DNA from: Triatoma infestans
Taxonomy: Eukaryota; Arthropoda; Insecta; Hemiptera; Reduviidae
Length of the DNA: 64,000 nucleotides
NCBI GenBank assembly: GCA_011037195.1
Contig: JAAEAF010000661.1
Coordinates: 124,001-188,000, forward strand
Direction of reading: 5' to 3'
The translations under genes were made by a program, and so were the position numbers. The notes below the pieces were generated by a model, which saw only the letters and a program-made list of their open reading frames with translations, ran no database searches and was not told where the DNA came from. Shown here in pieces: positions 31,976-46,000 of the stretch. Positions within the stretch are counted from its first letter, which is position 1. Every line of letters begins with the position of its first letter.

Positions 31976-32373
31976 TGTATATGCTGCAATTTGACCACTG
32001 TTATTTAGCAGTTTATTAATTCAACCACACTAACCCTTACTTTATTGGTTACAAATCAAAAATGAAAATTTAGTGTTTGTTTTAGATAAAAAATCAATAA
32101 TTTTGAAATAAGTAACTACTATTGAAGATTGGAATCATTTCTGAAAATTTTAGGGAAAATTAAGAAGACTAATGTGTTTTTTTAATTAATACTTCCTGAT
32201 CTTAAAACCTAACCTATTTACTAAATAAGGGTCAATCAATAAATCTAGGTTTTTTTTTTTAATCAGGGCTTTACGCTTCCTAAATCCTGGTCCTGTACGA
32301 TAAATCACTCGTTCCCAAATAGAAAGGTTCATGGTTGTATTTTGTTCTGTATGAAGATGTTTCGTTGAAGGAA

Positions 32374-32745
32374 TTATGACGAGTTTAGTTCCTGATTGGT
32401 CTTACCAAACAAAGCCTGATATATGTATTTAAGGCATACTATTTTATCTGGAGATAAATAGTTGAACTTAACTTCCAAAGAATAATTTACCCAATTGCAG
32501 GATGGTTTAATCAGTAAGATACCCCGCTCCTTTGCACTACTAACCACTATAGATACACAACTGTCCATCGAATTATTTAACTGCCATCTTTCACAACAAT
32601 GTTTTATCGACTTGCTCTTAACGTCTATTTTCTTATTGTAAATCCTTTTTGAAATCGTGTCAATAGTATGCGCAACTATCATGTAGCTTTTGGATATGCA
32701 AAGATCGAAGGTGAATGAATGTGCTATCCCTTCTGACGCCAGCAA
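32374..32745 (-). CDS. Unassigned ORF, 123 codons
   Basis: Open for 123 codons on the robo strand in AT-rich DNA. The composition is protein-like: ISKRIYNKKIDVKSKSIKH, CCERWQLNNSMDSCVSIVV. The 'RW.l....D..v.ivvs....r' pattern faintly recalls TPM-domain proteins, but I would not name it. No clear splice partner, start context or neighbour supports it. It could be an exon of a small gene, a relic or chance. Confidence 0.25.
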   Translation of the reverse strand: MLASEGIAHSFTFDLCISKSYMIVAHTIDTISKRIYNKKIDVKSKSIKHCCERWQLNNSMDSCVSIVVSSAKERGILLIKPSCNWVNYSLEVKFNYLSPDKIVCLKYIYQALFGKTNQELNSS

Positions 32746-35700
32746 GTTTACAGCTTATTAACCATTACGCTAAAAGCAGATGTGATGGGTTCTTAAGGGT
32801 TTTAAAAATGTTCTTAGGGGATTTTCCTTTTAATTATTTTAACTCCCATTTTCAATTAGGCCTAATAATAGAAATCAAAATGACTTTCTTTTTTTCCTAT
32901 CATTTTTTGATACCTATATTTTAGAACAATATCAAAAAGCTTGCAGTCAGATTTTTTAAAAAAAAAAACTATCACTGTTACAACACCATAAAAAATTACA
33001 AATTATCTACTAATTATTTAATAAAATCTAATGTAATGTACAATATAAACATAATTACTAGGTATTATTGTATAAATGATTTGTCTTTAACTATATATGT
33101 TAATTTTTATAATTATTTAAAAAACATAAAATAAAGAAAGAAATTGAACCAAAAAAAAAACAGAGGGGCACTTTGTAATAATTAAAAATCGGACGATAAA
33201 AATCGGATGGTCTGTACACATATTTTATGCATCTTTAAATTTTTGTATTTTTATTTTAAGGACGAATAATTTTAATTTTGAAAAATGGACGACTTTTACA
33301 AATACAGTCTTTTTTTGTGATAAAAAATAGTAGTTTTTTATTTTTTCATTTCATTTTTGTTTTTTTCTTTGGTCTTTCTTCCAAGTATTTACAATTTAAA
33401 AGAGGCATTATTATTGTAATATATGTGTCAAATCTTTATTTTTTAAAATGATATTCTAAACTTTCTTATCTTACTAGGAAGTAGATGACAAATTAAAAAA
33501 AACAAATGCAGGGTGCAGCTTAGACTAACACAATCATCGCTAGTCAATCACTGTATAAATATCATTTACACACATATAGAACACAAGTTACAGGCATCAC
33601 GCCAAGGTAAATTCGTTCGTCGTTCTAGCGGGTTGATCAATAAGTTGCCTTAGCTTCTTTCTTATGGGAACAAAATATATATATAAAAAAAAAACACGCA
33701 AAGGCTGAGGATATCGAGCTTGTTGCCTCCGTATCCGATGAGTTTCAATTCAAAGCGGATTCCTTTAAGGAGAGCGAAAATGAACAGGAGAGAAGATGTA
33801 ACTCACACAAGTCCTAACGAATATACTGCAAATCTTCATCAACCCATGCTTGGATTGCAGGCTGGATAATGACAGATAATCGCCGTTACAAGCACACTTA
33901 TTGGCCCTGTAGACTTAAGAAGCAAATGCATCGCTTGGGTATGGTGGCCGGAAATAAGCCTGATAGTAAGTTTCTGTTGCGTTATTGAGAAAGTTTTGTT
34001 TGGCTGCAGATTAAACTTCTGGAAGAAGTAACGCTTGCAAGCTTATTCTGAGGAATGCATTCTAAACAAGAGCCCCAATGTATCCATTAAGTTATGGTCT
34101 TGTATCCTGACTACGATCTCTCTCATTTAAAGAGATTTAGCCGGGTCTACAGTCCAAGAAGCGACCGCTTTCGCTGCCAGCAGTATCTACATTATAAGCC
34201 ACCAAATAGCTATTTTCATTTTCCTTTGCTCTTTGGGCGCCATCTTTCCAAAAGCTTAAACGCACAATTGTAGACTTGAAGTGCGTACAATGGAACTTTA
34301 TACGGTATTTAAGAGATTGTCTTTTGTAACAAGACAATTTGATAGATATGTGGAAATAAACTGGTTCATCTTTAAACTTCATACATAAGGTCATGATCTT
34401 CTAAAAGTTAGGTTTCTGCTTGTGATCTCATGATCCAGTGGAACCATTTTGGAAAGAAATCTCTTTCTATTAATAGTTAGGAATGTGTCCTAACCCAGAT
34501 CCTCCCAAATTCTACCGTTCACTGCACCCACATCTCCTTATAGTTCATATGGTGAGAAAGGTATCCCTACTGATAGTGTGACAAACTGTCAAAAGAAGGA
34601 GATGAAGCATTCTCTGTCTGTCTGTCTCTCTCTACATACCATTCGATCTCCATGAACGCGATCTAAATAGCCCGCTAATTCACTCATTCGGTAAGAAAAA
34701 GGAAATTTTTGCTGTTTCTAACTCCGCCTTTAAATCGTGGCCCAATAAAGCCAGGAATCTAAAAATAAGCCCATTAATTCAAGTAAATTATAATGATATG
34801 AGAATTCGGAATTCAAATCTTAGTTGTATATGTAAAATATTTAGCCAAAAATCACTTCAATATACTTTGATTTATCTTATTTTTTTAAAAATAAAGAAAG
34901 CATAGGTCACGAAACTATTACAGCCCTAATCAGGCAATAAAAAGGACTTCCCAGAGGGCACTTAAAATTCCGGGATAAAGGGACCGTGGAGAGGTTTTCT
35001 ATGTCAACGGTTACACTGAAATAATCGTTGAAAATTAAAAAATATTTATGAATCTTCATAACAAAAAAAAAAGAAAAGCTTAATTAGTTATGTGAAAAAC
35101 ATAAAATAATTAAAGACCTAGTTGCGTGTACAAATGAATTATTAGATCAAAAGTCGTAATTCAAGAAGAAATGTTCGTAGATGTCGTTTGTGTTCGCTGT
35201 TAGCTCAAGATGAAAATGATACAGGCAGTGGAGTGCTGCATATTTTACAGTGATTATGGAAATACAGTGAAGGTGTAATATCATTACTACAAGAAAACAA
35301 TATATGTGAGTGAATGAGGAAGAAATGATATCAATAAGTTCGACATTATTATATTATTATACAGGAATATCATTCCCTTTATTCGTGGATCGCGCAACTT
35401 AACCTCCGTTTAGATTTCTTTTTTCCCAGAAAAATCAGAGGAGAGAGAACCATCTTTTTAAGTGGTCTAGACCATTTCTTCAGAGGACTTTCGATGTCTG
35501 TGTGGCAAATCGAATAGCACCTACTAACTGATATTGCCCAAAGTTACTTGGGTTTAAGACAATAATCACCTTCACTGAACACATTATTACAAGTCTATAC
35601 TAATATTCTCTATATAAACGTTGAATTGCAAAAAACTCTTCCAGGATGTCATGGGAAATTGTGACTTAGGCATGTCACTTTCCTCTGCACATCTACACTA

Positions 35701-36915
35701 CAATCAGCAGTCTTAATTTATTATAACCTTATTTGCACATTCCAGATCCTAGATGATTTACTTAAGAAGTGAAAATAAATTATTCGAAAAATGCTCACTA
35801 AAAAATTTTCACTGATTTTCTTTGTAGGGGTTTTCTTCAGTGGTAATGATATAATAAACGTAACTGATTTTCCATTCTCACTGTAGCCGATACAGTATCA
35901 TATTTGACTTTTTTTATTTTTTTAAACAAATTATCAGCTGATGAAAATCGTATTATCTTAATATAGGTACATTTAGAAAGTGTCTTTAAGTTTAGGCCAT
36001 CTATAATTTTTAAAAAATGAATCAGAAAAAAAAACTTTTTTTTTTAATTTAGAAAAATATATAGTAATAATAATAATGCATTCAAACATTTAGAGTTATT
36101 CTTCCACTTTATTCTGTATTATTATCATTATTATTATTATTATTAAAAAAAAAAAAAAATCATATTTATTTAATTTCTAAGGCTTGAAATTTCAAGGAAC
36201 TTGTTTATCTTGTTTAAAAAAGATAAATTCAGCGCATTTGCCAATCCTACGTGTCTCATTAGTCGTATATAATAATAATATAAAATATTTATGATATTCC
36301 ATTACATTTAGAGATAAAATATTGTTATTTTTTACAATAAAGATTTTTTTATCTACAGTTTTGGTTTTAAAAAATAAACTTAATTATAATTTTTTTTTAA
36401 GTGCCCCTACTTATTATTAAACTTTTCAATTCGTTAGTAAAATAAAAATAAAATACTTAAAATATTAACATCACAAAACTGTATCTAAATCAATTTACCT
36501 ACATATGACAATACTAATCGATCTTGAAAGTAATATACACTTTTATTTATTTTCTATGTGTAATTTTGTTGTTGTTGGTTTCTTCTATGTATATAACGTA
36601 TATATATAATAAATTACAATGAACACATAACTTACATACAATATAATACATACGATTTCTTTCTTTATACATAAAGACAATTATTTCCCGAAAGTGAGAG
36701 ACAGAAAAACTGAAAGAAGAAAACGCTTTTCTTTCGACTTTATAAGTCATCAGAAAAAATGATTTTAAAGGAAGAAACAAAAAGAAGGACAATGCTGAGA
36801 AAAGATCGCATAGAGATCGTATTTTAGGAACAGTAAATTAGATTAGAATTACAATGAAACAAAAATGTCTCTTTTTTAGACATGACTTAATCCCTTTTTT
36901 TTTTGTTTGAAAAAA

Positions 36916-37040
36916 CTAGTTTGCGCAAATTTCTGGATGATTTGCTTCTGAATAAAGACAGGAAGATTCACTGCATGAACATCCTGTATCACTAGCGTGT
37001 GAACTGCAGTCTTCATTCCAACAAGGTCCGCTATAGTCGT
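36916..37040 (-). CDS. robo: robo terminal exon (Cys-rich tail, stop)
   Basis: DDYSGPCWNEDCSSHASDTG, CSCSESSCLYSEANHPEICA, then TAG. The ASDTGCSCSESSCLY tail resembles the conserved insect Robo1 C-terminus. Confidence 0.88.
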
Positions 37041-40000
37041 CTGTAAAAAGGACAATGATTAAATGGCCTTTTTTTAAAGTGTATTTTCATTACAATATAC
37101 AGTTCTACATTAATCTATAAAGTTAGTAAAAAAAACATTGTCTAGATAACAGATTTCGTGTTGTATATGAGTGAGTGTTTGTATGAGAGCAAAATATTTC
37201 AAAATCGAATAAATCGCAGGAAGTTCAATGAGTTATGACATGAAAGCAATTAATCAAAATCCGTCAACCGGAAGTGTTTTTCTGATTTTTTTTTTCTCAT
37301 TCTTTTCAGAAAACTGCTCCACCTTATTTTCTTTATCCTTCACATACAGAACCTATACACAGATAATCAGCCTATTACTTCTATTTGTAACTTTTTGTGG
37401 GGGAGAGGGGGCAAATTTCTTTTTAAGAGAATTTTGGAATAGACGATTCAAACGATAGCTGTAAATCTATTACTGTTGCAGTTGCTTAATATATCCAGGA
37501 AGGGCGTAATACAAAAAAGGATAATGTTAAACCCAAACCTTTTTACTTTCGCTAACTCTTAGTAAGAGGAAGTATTGCGAACGTGCCCTAAAACGTTTTG
37601 AGGTCCCCTAAGTGTGAACATTCCGTTTTGGTAACACAATGGCATCCGACAGGAAGCGAGTTATCTGTCGAAATACCTTCACCGGGAAGTACGAATTACT
37701 AAATGCATTTTTCATTTTTCCCCAGATTTGCTCAAAAACGGCTTCAACAATTTTCATCAAACTTTATATCTCGACAATGCAATTTAAGAGCTACATGTTT
37801 GATATGAAACATTTCTTTGAAAAAAATTCATTTAAGGAGGTGGGGAAGGTAGGGTTATGTTATCCTCTTAATAATATTGATTAGAATTAAATATGCTGCC
37901 AAAATTTCTAGTGATAAAAATCGGTTGATCAAAGATGTGTTTTTACTGAACAAGTTTTCAGTTTTCTGTACTTTTCACCATAAAAACCTTCCCACGGAAT
38001 TAATTAAATTTGGAATTCTAACTATGAATACTGAGAGCTATCACTTTTTTCCGAGAAAGTTCATTTAAGGGGGTTTGGGGCGAAGGGGCTTAGCGAAGGG
38101 CGAAAGGTTCTCAAAAAAGTGATTTTATTAGTTGAGATTGACATAACATTGAAGACAATTTAGTGTTCAACATTGTATTTTGTGACATTGAAGTTCAATT
38201 TAGTAAGAATGATAAGTTTCAAGCAAATTTGTCATTTATATCTCTTTAAGTTGCAATAAGAGAAAGGTGTGTGAGTGTTTCATACCAGTGCTGTTTTGTT
38301 TGTTTTAAATTAAGAACAAACTTAACAAACTTACCATTGGCCCTATAACTCCTACAACTCAATGTTGATTGCACACCCTTATCTTGAGAATGTGAGCAAA
38401 TTTCATCACTGCTGAAATATGAAATAATAATTTGTGGTTTAATAGAATCAATGTTAACAACATTATTTTGTTAGAAACAAATGAAATGCAATTTTGTATT
38501 ATTAAATACTACTGGTGGCGTAGTGACCAGTAGTACTACTGGTGTAGCTTCTGGGAGTGTAGGTGACCACATTGTGGGATGATCATTCGCGCGCTGGTTG
38601 AGCGTTTTCAACCTGCCCTTAAATGGGCCAAGCGGGGAAGTCCTGGGTGGGTATCTCTGCCATGGTAGCTTTGCACTATAGCCTTTGTACTGCAGGCTTT
38701 GCACCATTGCCATTCTTAGGGAAGCAAACAGCGCTGGTTCTCCAGGTTGGGAATTCCTGTTATACCCGGTCCCGTCCTGTTCCCTTCCCTTGCAGGGTTG
38801 CCTATAAGTATTCCTGGGTTACTACTCTCCGTCCTTGAAGCAATGGAATCAGTAACTGGCATGAGTCCATCGGGTGTGTGATCCTATACTCGTTATACTC
38901 GTTACTGGGTATGAAATATTGAACTACGGGCGCAAGAGCTTGCAATTGAGTGGACTCTTAGTGGTCGTAGTTTGAACAACAACTCCAATGACTGTGGTTA
39001 TGAGTGGGAGGACCCGCGATATAAATTAAACCTCTGTGCTGCCCGTAGCTGGAAGTGCACTTGCTAGATGTGCGCAAGTGCGTATACCAGAGCCTGCTAG
39101 GGTGCCTTCCCTGGCTTCTGGGAGTGTCCCTGGCTTCTGTGACCACATTGTGGGGTGATCACTTCGCGCGCTGGTTGAGCGTATTCAACGTGCCCTTAAA
39201 TGGGCCAAGGGGGAAGTCCTGGGTGGGCATCTCTGCCATGGTAGCTTTGCAATATAGCCTGTCCATGGTGGTGACATCCTTCTCTTACAAAACGACCTTG
39301 TGCTTCCACAGGGAGACTGGTGCACCCTAATAGAGTAGAAACGGTCCTTAAAGACTCCTGAGTATCGTAATTGGAAGAGGAGAGGAGAGGGAATTTTTAA
39401 ATACTTACTTCACGGGTTGTCTATATAACAAAGAAGCGTTTTCGTCATTATGGTGCGTTCTATGACATCTATGATAAGGACACGAAGAACTACTGCTATG
39501 ACTACTACTCTGAGACTGGCCAGTATTATTGTATCTTGGTATCTATACATGAAAGACAGTATTATTTTTTTAATTAAAATGAATTTAAATAATAATAAAT
39601 TAATAAAAACTGACCGGAGGCGGTCTCTGCATTGGTGGTGGGTAGTGTTTGGGTCGTGCTGGTTCTGAATTGACAGAATTATTTGAATCGACCCAAGCTG
39701 ATGAATGATTTCTAGCCGGTGGCAGTGGTGGTGGGGCTGCATGCCTTCTCGATACTTGTGGACTTACACATATCTCCTGGAAATGATTAACTGAATTAGT
39801 GTGTTCGAAGGTAATTGAAAATTATCGTGCTCTTCCTATTGTCGACACCCATTAACGATAACAATTTTTGTTAATTATCTGCCGCAAGAAAGACATATAT
39901 TGACAAGTTTAACTCATAAAAAGTCAAAATCTCATTTTGAATGTCAATAGAGTTTGCCTTTTACTTTCTCTAACATTCATTAAAATAGTGGTTTTACAAA

Positions 40001-43000
40001 ATGGTATGTGTGTGTGAGTCTTGCTGTATGTATAAATGTGAGCAGCAAGGCTCAAAAACAGAAATCGCAGAAACTTATCCGTCAAAATTCCTCAACAGGA
40101 AGTACCACTATAGTAAATTAATTTTTCAGTTTTTTTGCAATTTTCTCGAAAAAGGCGCCCAACGGTTTTCTTTACACTTGGTATTTTAACTACACATATA
40201 AAGAGATACAACTTTTATTTGCAACAGTTTTCCGGAAAAATTTCGTTAAGGTGGTTTTTGGAATAGAAGAGGTGATTCTATCATATATCTAATTTTGATA
40301 GATTCTATCAAATAATATTAAATCGAATTAAATATGTTAACTAAATTCTGAGTTTGAAGAAAATCGTTTGACCTGAAGTGTGTTTTTACTGAATAGTTTT
40401 TCGATTTTATCCATAAAAATACCGACGGATTTCATTGAATTTGTTTCACTAGCTATGATTACAGAGACCTATCACTTTTATTGGAAACTTTTTTAGAAAG
40501 ATCATTTAAAGAAGCATGGGGGGGGGGCAGGGAAGTATATGCTTTCCTCAAAAAAGTCATTTTTTTTAAGTTCAGATTCTCAAAATGATATAAAATTAAA
40601 GACAAGCAAACAGTATAAGTTTGAAGAAAATCCGCCAAATAGATGTAAACTGCAGTAAGAGAAAGTAGTGTGAGTGTTTCACACCAGATTTGTTCTCTTC
40701 AATTGTACCATGGAAATAATTTGAACGTTTGCCCAACATCTAAAGGCCAAATGCATTGCGTGTGGCGTTTGTCAATAGTTCAGAAATGTGTAGGAGGAAT
40801 TGTGTGTGACAGTTTACTTGTCGGAATATAGCAATTACATCCTGCAGGCCCGATGTCTAAGGTGCGAGTTTTGGGGGTGTTGGTCAGGCTGTACATTAGA
40901 ATGTAAAAAGCAATTCCACTGCGACTAAGAAGGTCTGTTGTGTCTTCCTTGAATAGAGATGTGACTGGAAATTTCTGTGAGCATCTAAACCAAATGGGAT
41001 TGCATATATGAGCTATATCTATAGGTATTCCCCCTACGGTTTTTAGGCATTAGGGATATATGGTTCTTTTTAGCGTCATTATCTTCCCTGAAAGCAGTGT
41101 TTTCTCCGTACAGGTACTGGAATATCTTAATTAGAAATGAAACTTAACAGTTCCAGCATAAAAACGAAACCATCAAGAAGCTTTCTTTGTTAATAATAAA
41201 GGAACGATCGAGCTGAGGAATAAGTATATCAGAACTGACAATTGTTAGACTTAGTTTTTTCTAGCCATAGGCGCGCCAATGTTCTTTTGTTTAACTTTTT
41301 TGACATACACTGACCTGATTCATAGATCTGGTCGCCCTGTGATGAGGTGGTGGATGATCAGGCGGAGGTGGTAAAAATTCATTCCAGTTGGCCACATTTC
41401 CAGCGGAGCTGAATTTGGTTTGTGGACAATTACCATTAACAGTTTTTACTAGATTTTTCACTTCTTCACCTGAAAGATTTTAATTCATTTTGAATTTAAT
41501 AAGTTTCTTATCTACAACTAGCCAAGAGAATCTCTCAGAATAGTACTTAGTTAGGAATGTATTCAGAAACCAACCGTAATAAGCAGCACCATCGCTATTA
41601 TTTAACTGTTGGGGGGTTTCCTCTTCGATTTTGGTTTCAGATAATGGCACAAGCTCCTGCAAGTTAATAATATTGTAATTAAACTGCATATAATAGACTG
41701 CAACAAATTTAAACAGACATATCGAAGTATTGAAACATTATATCATACTCCTATTTTATTTTATCTGGATAAGCAGTCATCAAAATGTGGGCGCTAACCA
41801 AATACTTAGCGCTCCAAAGAAGTACTACAAGGTACTGATACAATAGTCTTCTAACCAATCTAAATGCTAACCGGCAACTAACGACGCCATCACATCCATA
41901 AAACATTGATTAATTCTCTCATTATTATTCATGTTATAAAAATTGAAGAATACTTACCGGACATCTTCTTCTGTTTAACAGCGTAGTAGTAGCGTACGGT
42001 GTTGGCTGATCTTTTCTTAAATTGCAGAAAGTAGTCAACCCTCTGGTATCAACTTCTGCATAATCACCTTGTCCTCCGTTCCCAATGGCAACAACTCCAC
42101 CACTGCTGTCCTTGCCCCAGCCATTTCTCTCTATCCACAATGTTTCTTTACCATTACTTTGTAGTAACGAGACTTCGTTTCCATTTACTTGTAGGAAAAA
42201 AAAGTTTACAGAAAAAAAGAAGTTAACATATTTTATGGGTATGCTTGGTTGCGAGAAAAACCTTTTTTGTTTTCAGAGTTATATATTAATTTATCGGCTA
42301 ATTTTAATACCTGTCAGATGTCCAATTTCTTTGTCCATCCTTCTTCTTCGCAGATATAAAGCAACAACACAAGATAAAGCCAATGCGAGCGCAGAACCAG
42401 CAGTCACCACTAGCAACCAAACTGGTGTGGACGATGGATATGGTGCTCTTGGTGGCCGAGAACCACCAGAACTGGCTTCCGTAGTCAGGCGAACTTCTGG
42501 GCAGTACGGCCCCCAGCCAGCTTTCGTAACTCCGGCTACACGTACATTGTAGCCTGACTTAGGATTCAACGGACCCAACAGTAATGTGGATGAAGTGGTT
42601 GCATTTAGTGCTGTTTCGGTCAATGTAGTATTGTTCTTCACTAAAACCTGAGGAATCATATTTCGTGCTAAGAGTTTTTATTATAATTACAGTGTAAAAA
42701 AAACACAAAATAAGAAATGTAAAAGTGGAGTCAACGTTTCTTTCTGGAGTCGACAAACTTGATGAACCAGAAAGTGACGATGAAGAAAAAGAGAAATCAG
42801 TTAGAATTAAGGAAAAGAAATACGCAATGGCGGACAAAATCTCAGTTAAAACCTGAGTGAATAAGGATAAATGGAAGATATTTTTCTTTGCAACTATGAC
42901 GTTGCATTAAAAATAGTTAAGTAAAAATAGTAAACTTGTGAATAGAAAGCTTGGGCTGCTTGATTTTAGTGAGAGAGTGAGGGAATAAACTTTGAACTCT

Positions 43001-46000
43001 GGGGGTAAATTCTAAATAGAGAGAATAGGTAGAAAGAAATCAGTGCACTGTAACGTCTCAAAAGGCGTAAATTACGACATTCTCTCTCTGAATATTAGTA
43101 AAATATACATATTCAGAGAAAGAATGAAGTACTCCTTTTGAGACAATTCAGTGCACTGATTTCTATCTATCTATTTTGAATTGTCCCCAGACTTCAAAGT
43201 TTATGTCCTCACTCTCTGACTAAAATCAAGCAGCCCACGCTTTCTATTCACAACTTTAAGTACTAATGGAACATATAATTTGATAAGATCGTAATATTTT
43301 CTTTTATGCAGCTTAAAAGTAAGAGAAAGTAAAAAAAAAATTCAAACGGTCTCTGACATATGTCAGTTGCAACATGCGTAGAATACGTTTTTACATAACT
43401 CCCAATACCCCCGAACTACCCCCTCCTACCCTGCTATGAGAAAACGTTCCATTGCTTTTTTATGTGAGAAACGTTCGCTTTTTACCAAATAGGTGCCTTC
43501 CAAAAAAACGTTTTCTACGTTAAAATTGGATGAGGTACTTCTAATCATCTGAAAGGACGGACAAAATCAGATGTTAATGTTAGTAATTACAAAAATAGGT
43601 GCGTGATTCTTTTCTTTAATTTACCTTGTATCCTAACAAAACTCCATTTAAATGCTGAGGAGGTGGCGGAGACCAACGCAACAATACATAACTACTGTTT
43701 AATACATCCCAAGAAAGACCAGTTGGCGCAGCTGAAGGTACTATAAAAAAAAAAGAAGAAATTCTAGGTAAATATATGTAAAAAAACAAAAAAACAAAAC
43801 TGGAAATAAGCAATCAAATTTGAAATATTCGGATTAATGAGTAATAATTAGTAATTTTACCATCTTCTAAAGTCTGAACAATTTTCGAATTGGATGGTTG
43901 GCCTTCTACTGATTTAAAAAATGGTACCAAGAAGAATTCATATTTAGTGAATTTACGTAAATTTGATACTGTATACTGTGTGGCACCTGCATTCATCACG
44001 GTAACCATATTGTATTTATGGGATCCTCCGGACAGTTCTCTGAATCTTATATAAACACCTTCCAAATAATCATCACCGGTGAGCACCTGAAATTATATGA
44101 TTACATTTGTTTTTTTTAAATTTTTCAATATAATTGATAAAATGCCAGAAGACAGTTGCCAGTTCACTGGTGGGTGGATTTATGTTATGCTTGCAGGAAA
44201 CTATATGTTATATTAGCAATTAAGAGTTCAAAAACAATAATAACTTGTAAGATTTAATTTTTACAAATCATTTCATAGAAAAATTTTCTTAAATTTTCAA
44301 CAATATGTAGGTACAGCATTTCCGTTTTATCGATTTCTTCAAAATACGAGTTCCACTAGAGAGGTAGGACTTCAGAGGAAAGTTGAGGCGTCTTCAGAAT
44401 CTTCCAAAAATAAACTTTCTTGGATAAATGCCTTTAATAAAAGTGATACGACATTTACGTGTATAGATAGCATACGAAATTTAAAGAAAATCGTTGGAGG
44501 CATTTTCAAGAAAAAACGTTTAGTAAAGTTGATTTAGGAAACGATTTCTCTTATTGCTATTTACACAGTTTTAACTAAACAATTTTCTTCAAACTTGAAA
44601 TTTGTATAAATATTTCTTGGGTTCTGCAATATATTTGTGAAGGATCCTAAATGTAATATAACCTCACTTTTAAGGGAAGTATGACCTCAAGCTTCCCCCA
44701 GTAAATCCCTAAAAGCACCCTAAGGGCCTAACTCCCTAAAATTGGTTTTTTGAGGAAAAAAGCTTCAATCAAAAAAGATATGTCTATGCATATGTATTAG
44801 TATATATTGTTGTGGTGGTTGGTTCCGCAGAGCTGGAAAGCATCAGAGACATTTTCCGTGGTAGCCTGCTTTCACGTGGCATGACACAAAATGAAGCAGG
44901 CTACCACGGAAAATGTCTCTGATATTAGTATATATGTTATCGGCAAAGTATGAAATTCAGGCATTCTGTAGAATGCTTAGGCATTTCATATAATACTGTG
45001 GTTTATACTCATATACCAGATTATATTTATGATAAATTTAGTGTATCGAAAAATATTCTTTCATATTATTCATTTGTTAACTTGGGGAAATTCTATTTTT
45101 GTTTCAGGATAATAAATCATGGCATTCCAAATGGTGTTTCAATAGTTCTGGTACTTTAAATAAAATAATTTGACATTTAAATGATTACTATTAAAATATA
45201 TTTTGAACTCGGGATGTAATAAAATAAATGGGGGCTCATCGGGGATGATTTCATATTTTGCCTGAATTTCATACTTTGCCGGTAACATATACATGATGTA
45301 TATGTTACTTGCAAAGTATGGTGCTCTGACCTACGACTTCGTCCTCATGAAATTCGTACTACGCTTTCTAGTTGTTTCTAGATTAGTTACGAATTTAAAT
45401 ACCTGTTAAATGATTGATTTCACCATCTCTCACTAGCGTATCTTTTTCCATACAAACTTTTGACACCCTCTTTCACCACCATTAGTGGTCGATTTACGAA
45501 AAATCCTTTCTTAATGAGTTTCTATGTCACAAAAGGAACTTCCACTTCAAATTTCATGTTTCTAGCTTCTTTAGTTTCGGCTCTGCGTTGATGAATCAGT
45601 CAGTCAGGTCTTTAATATAAGATTTAAACTACAGAGGCAATTTAAATCTTTTATTAAATATCTATGTACACAGATAGAAGATTTAAAAAATCTGGTGTGA
45701 AACACTCACACAACTTTCTCTTACTCCAGTTCTCAAAATTATAATTAACAAATTTCATAGTTTGTGTACCAAATTTAATGAAATTCGTCGAAAACTGAAA
45801 AAACGGTTTAGTAATAGCGCACTTCCGGTTTACTAATTTTCTTGAAACTGAATTTCAGCCATCTATCTATTTCTAATTATGTTTGGATGATAGAATTGTA
45901 TAATCAACTATGGTAGCACTATAGAGAAAAACATAACCCCACCCCTCCCGAAAAGTGCCCTTAAAAGAATTTTCCCAAAGAAATGTTTTAAATAAAAGAT

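Larger units (their letters stand above)
30061..36915. other. Very AT-rich DNA downstream of robo, probably includes its 3' UTR
   Basis: No multi-exon gene is found between the robo stop (36916) and the piggyBac relic. Long stretches are low-complexity A/T (30400-30900, 33000-33500, 36000-36650). Part is likely the robo 3' UTR, whose extent cannot be fixed from the sequence. An R1 copy lies at 31200-31975. One 123-codon minus ORF is listed separately. Confidence 0.5.

Noticed and set aside
39410..39742. 110-codon minus ORF over two robo exons
   Set aside because: Wrong frame: splice phases from neighbouring exons require the frames reading PQVSRRHAAPPP and IPRYNNTGQSQ.
42085..42552. 155-codon plus-strand ORF
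   Set aside because: Antisense shadow of the robo transmembrane and CC0/CC1 exons.
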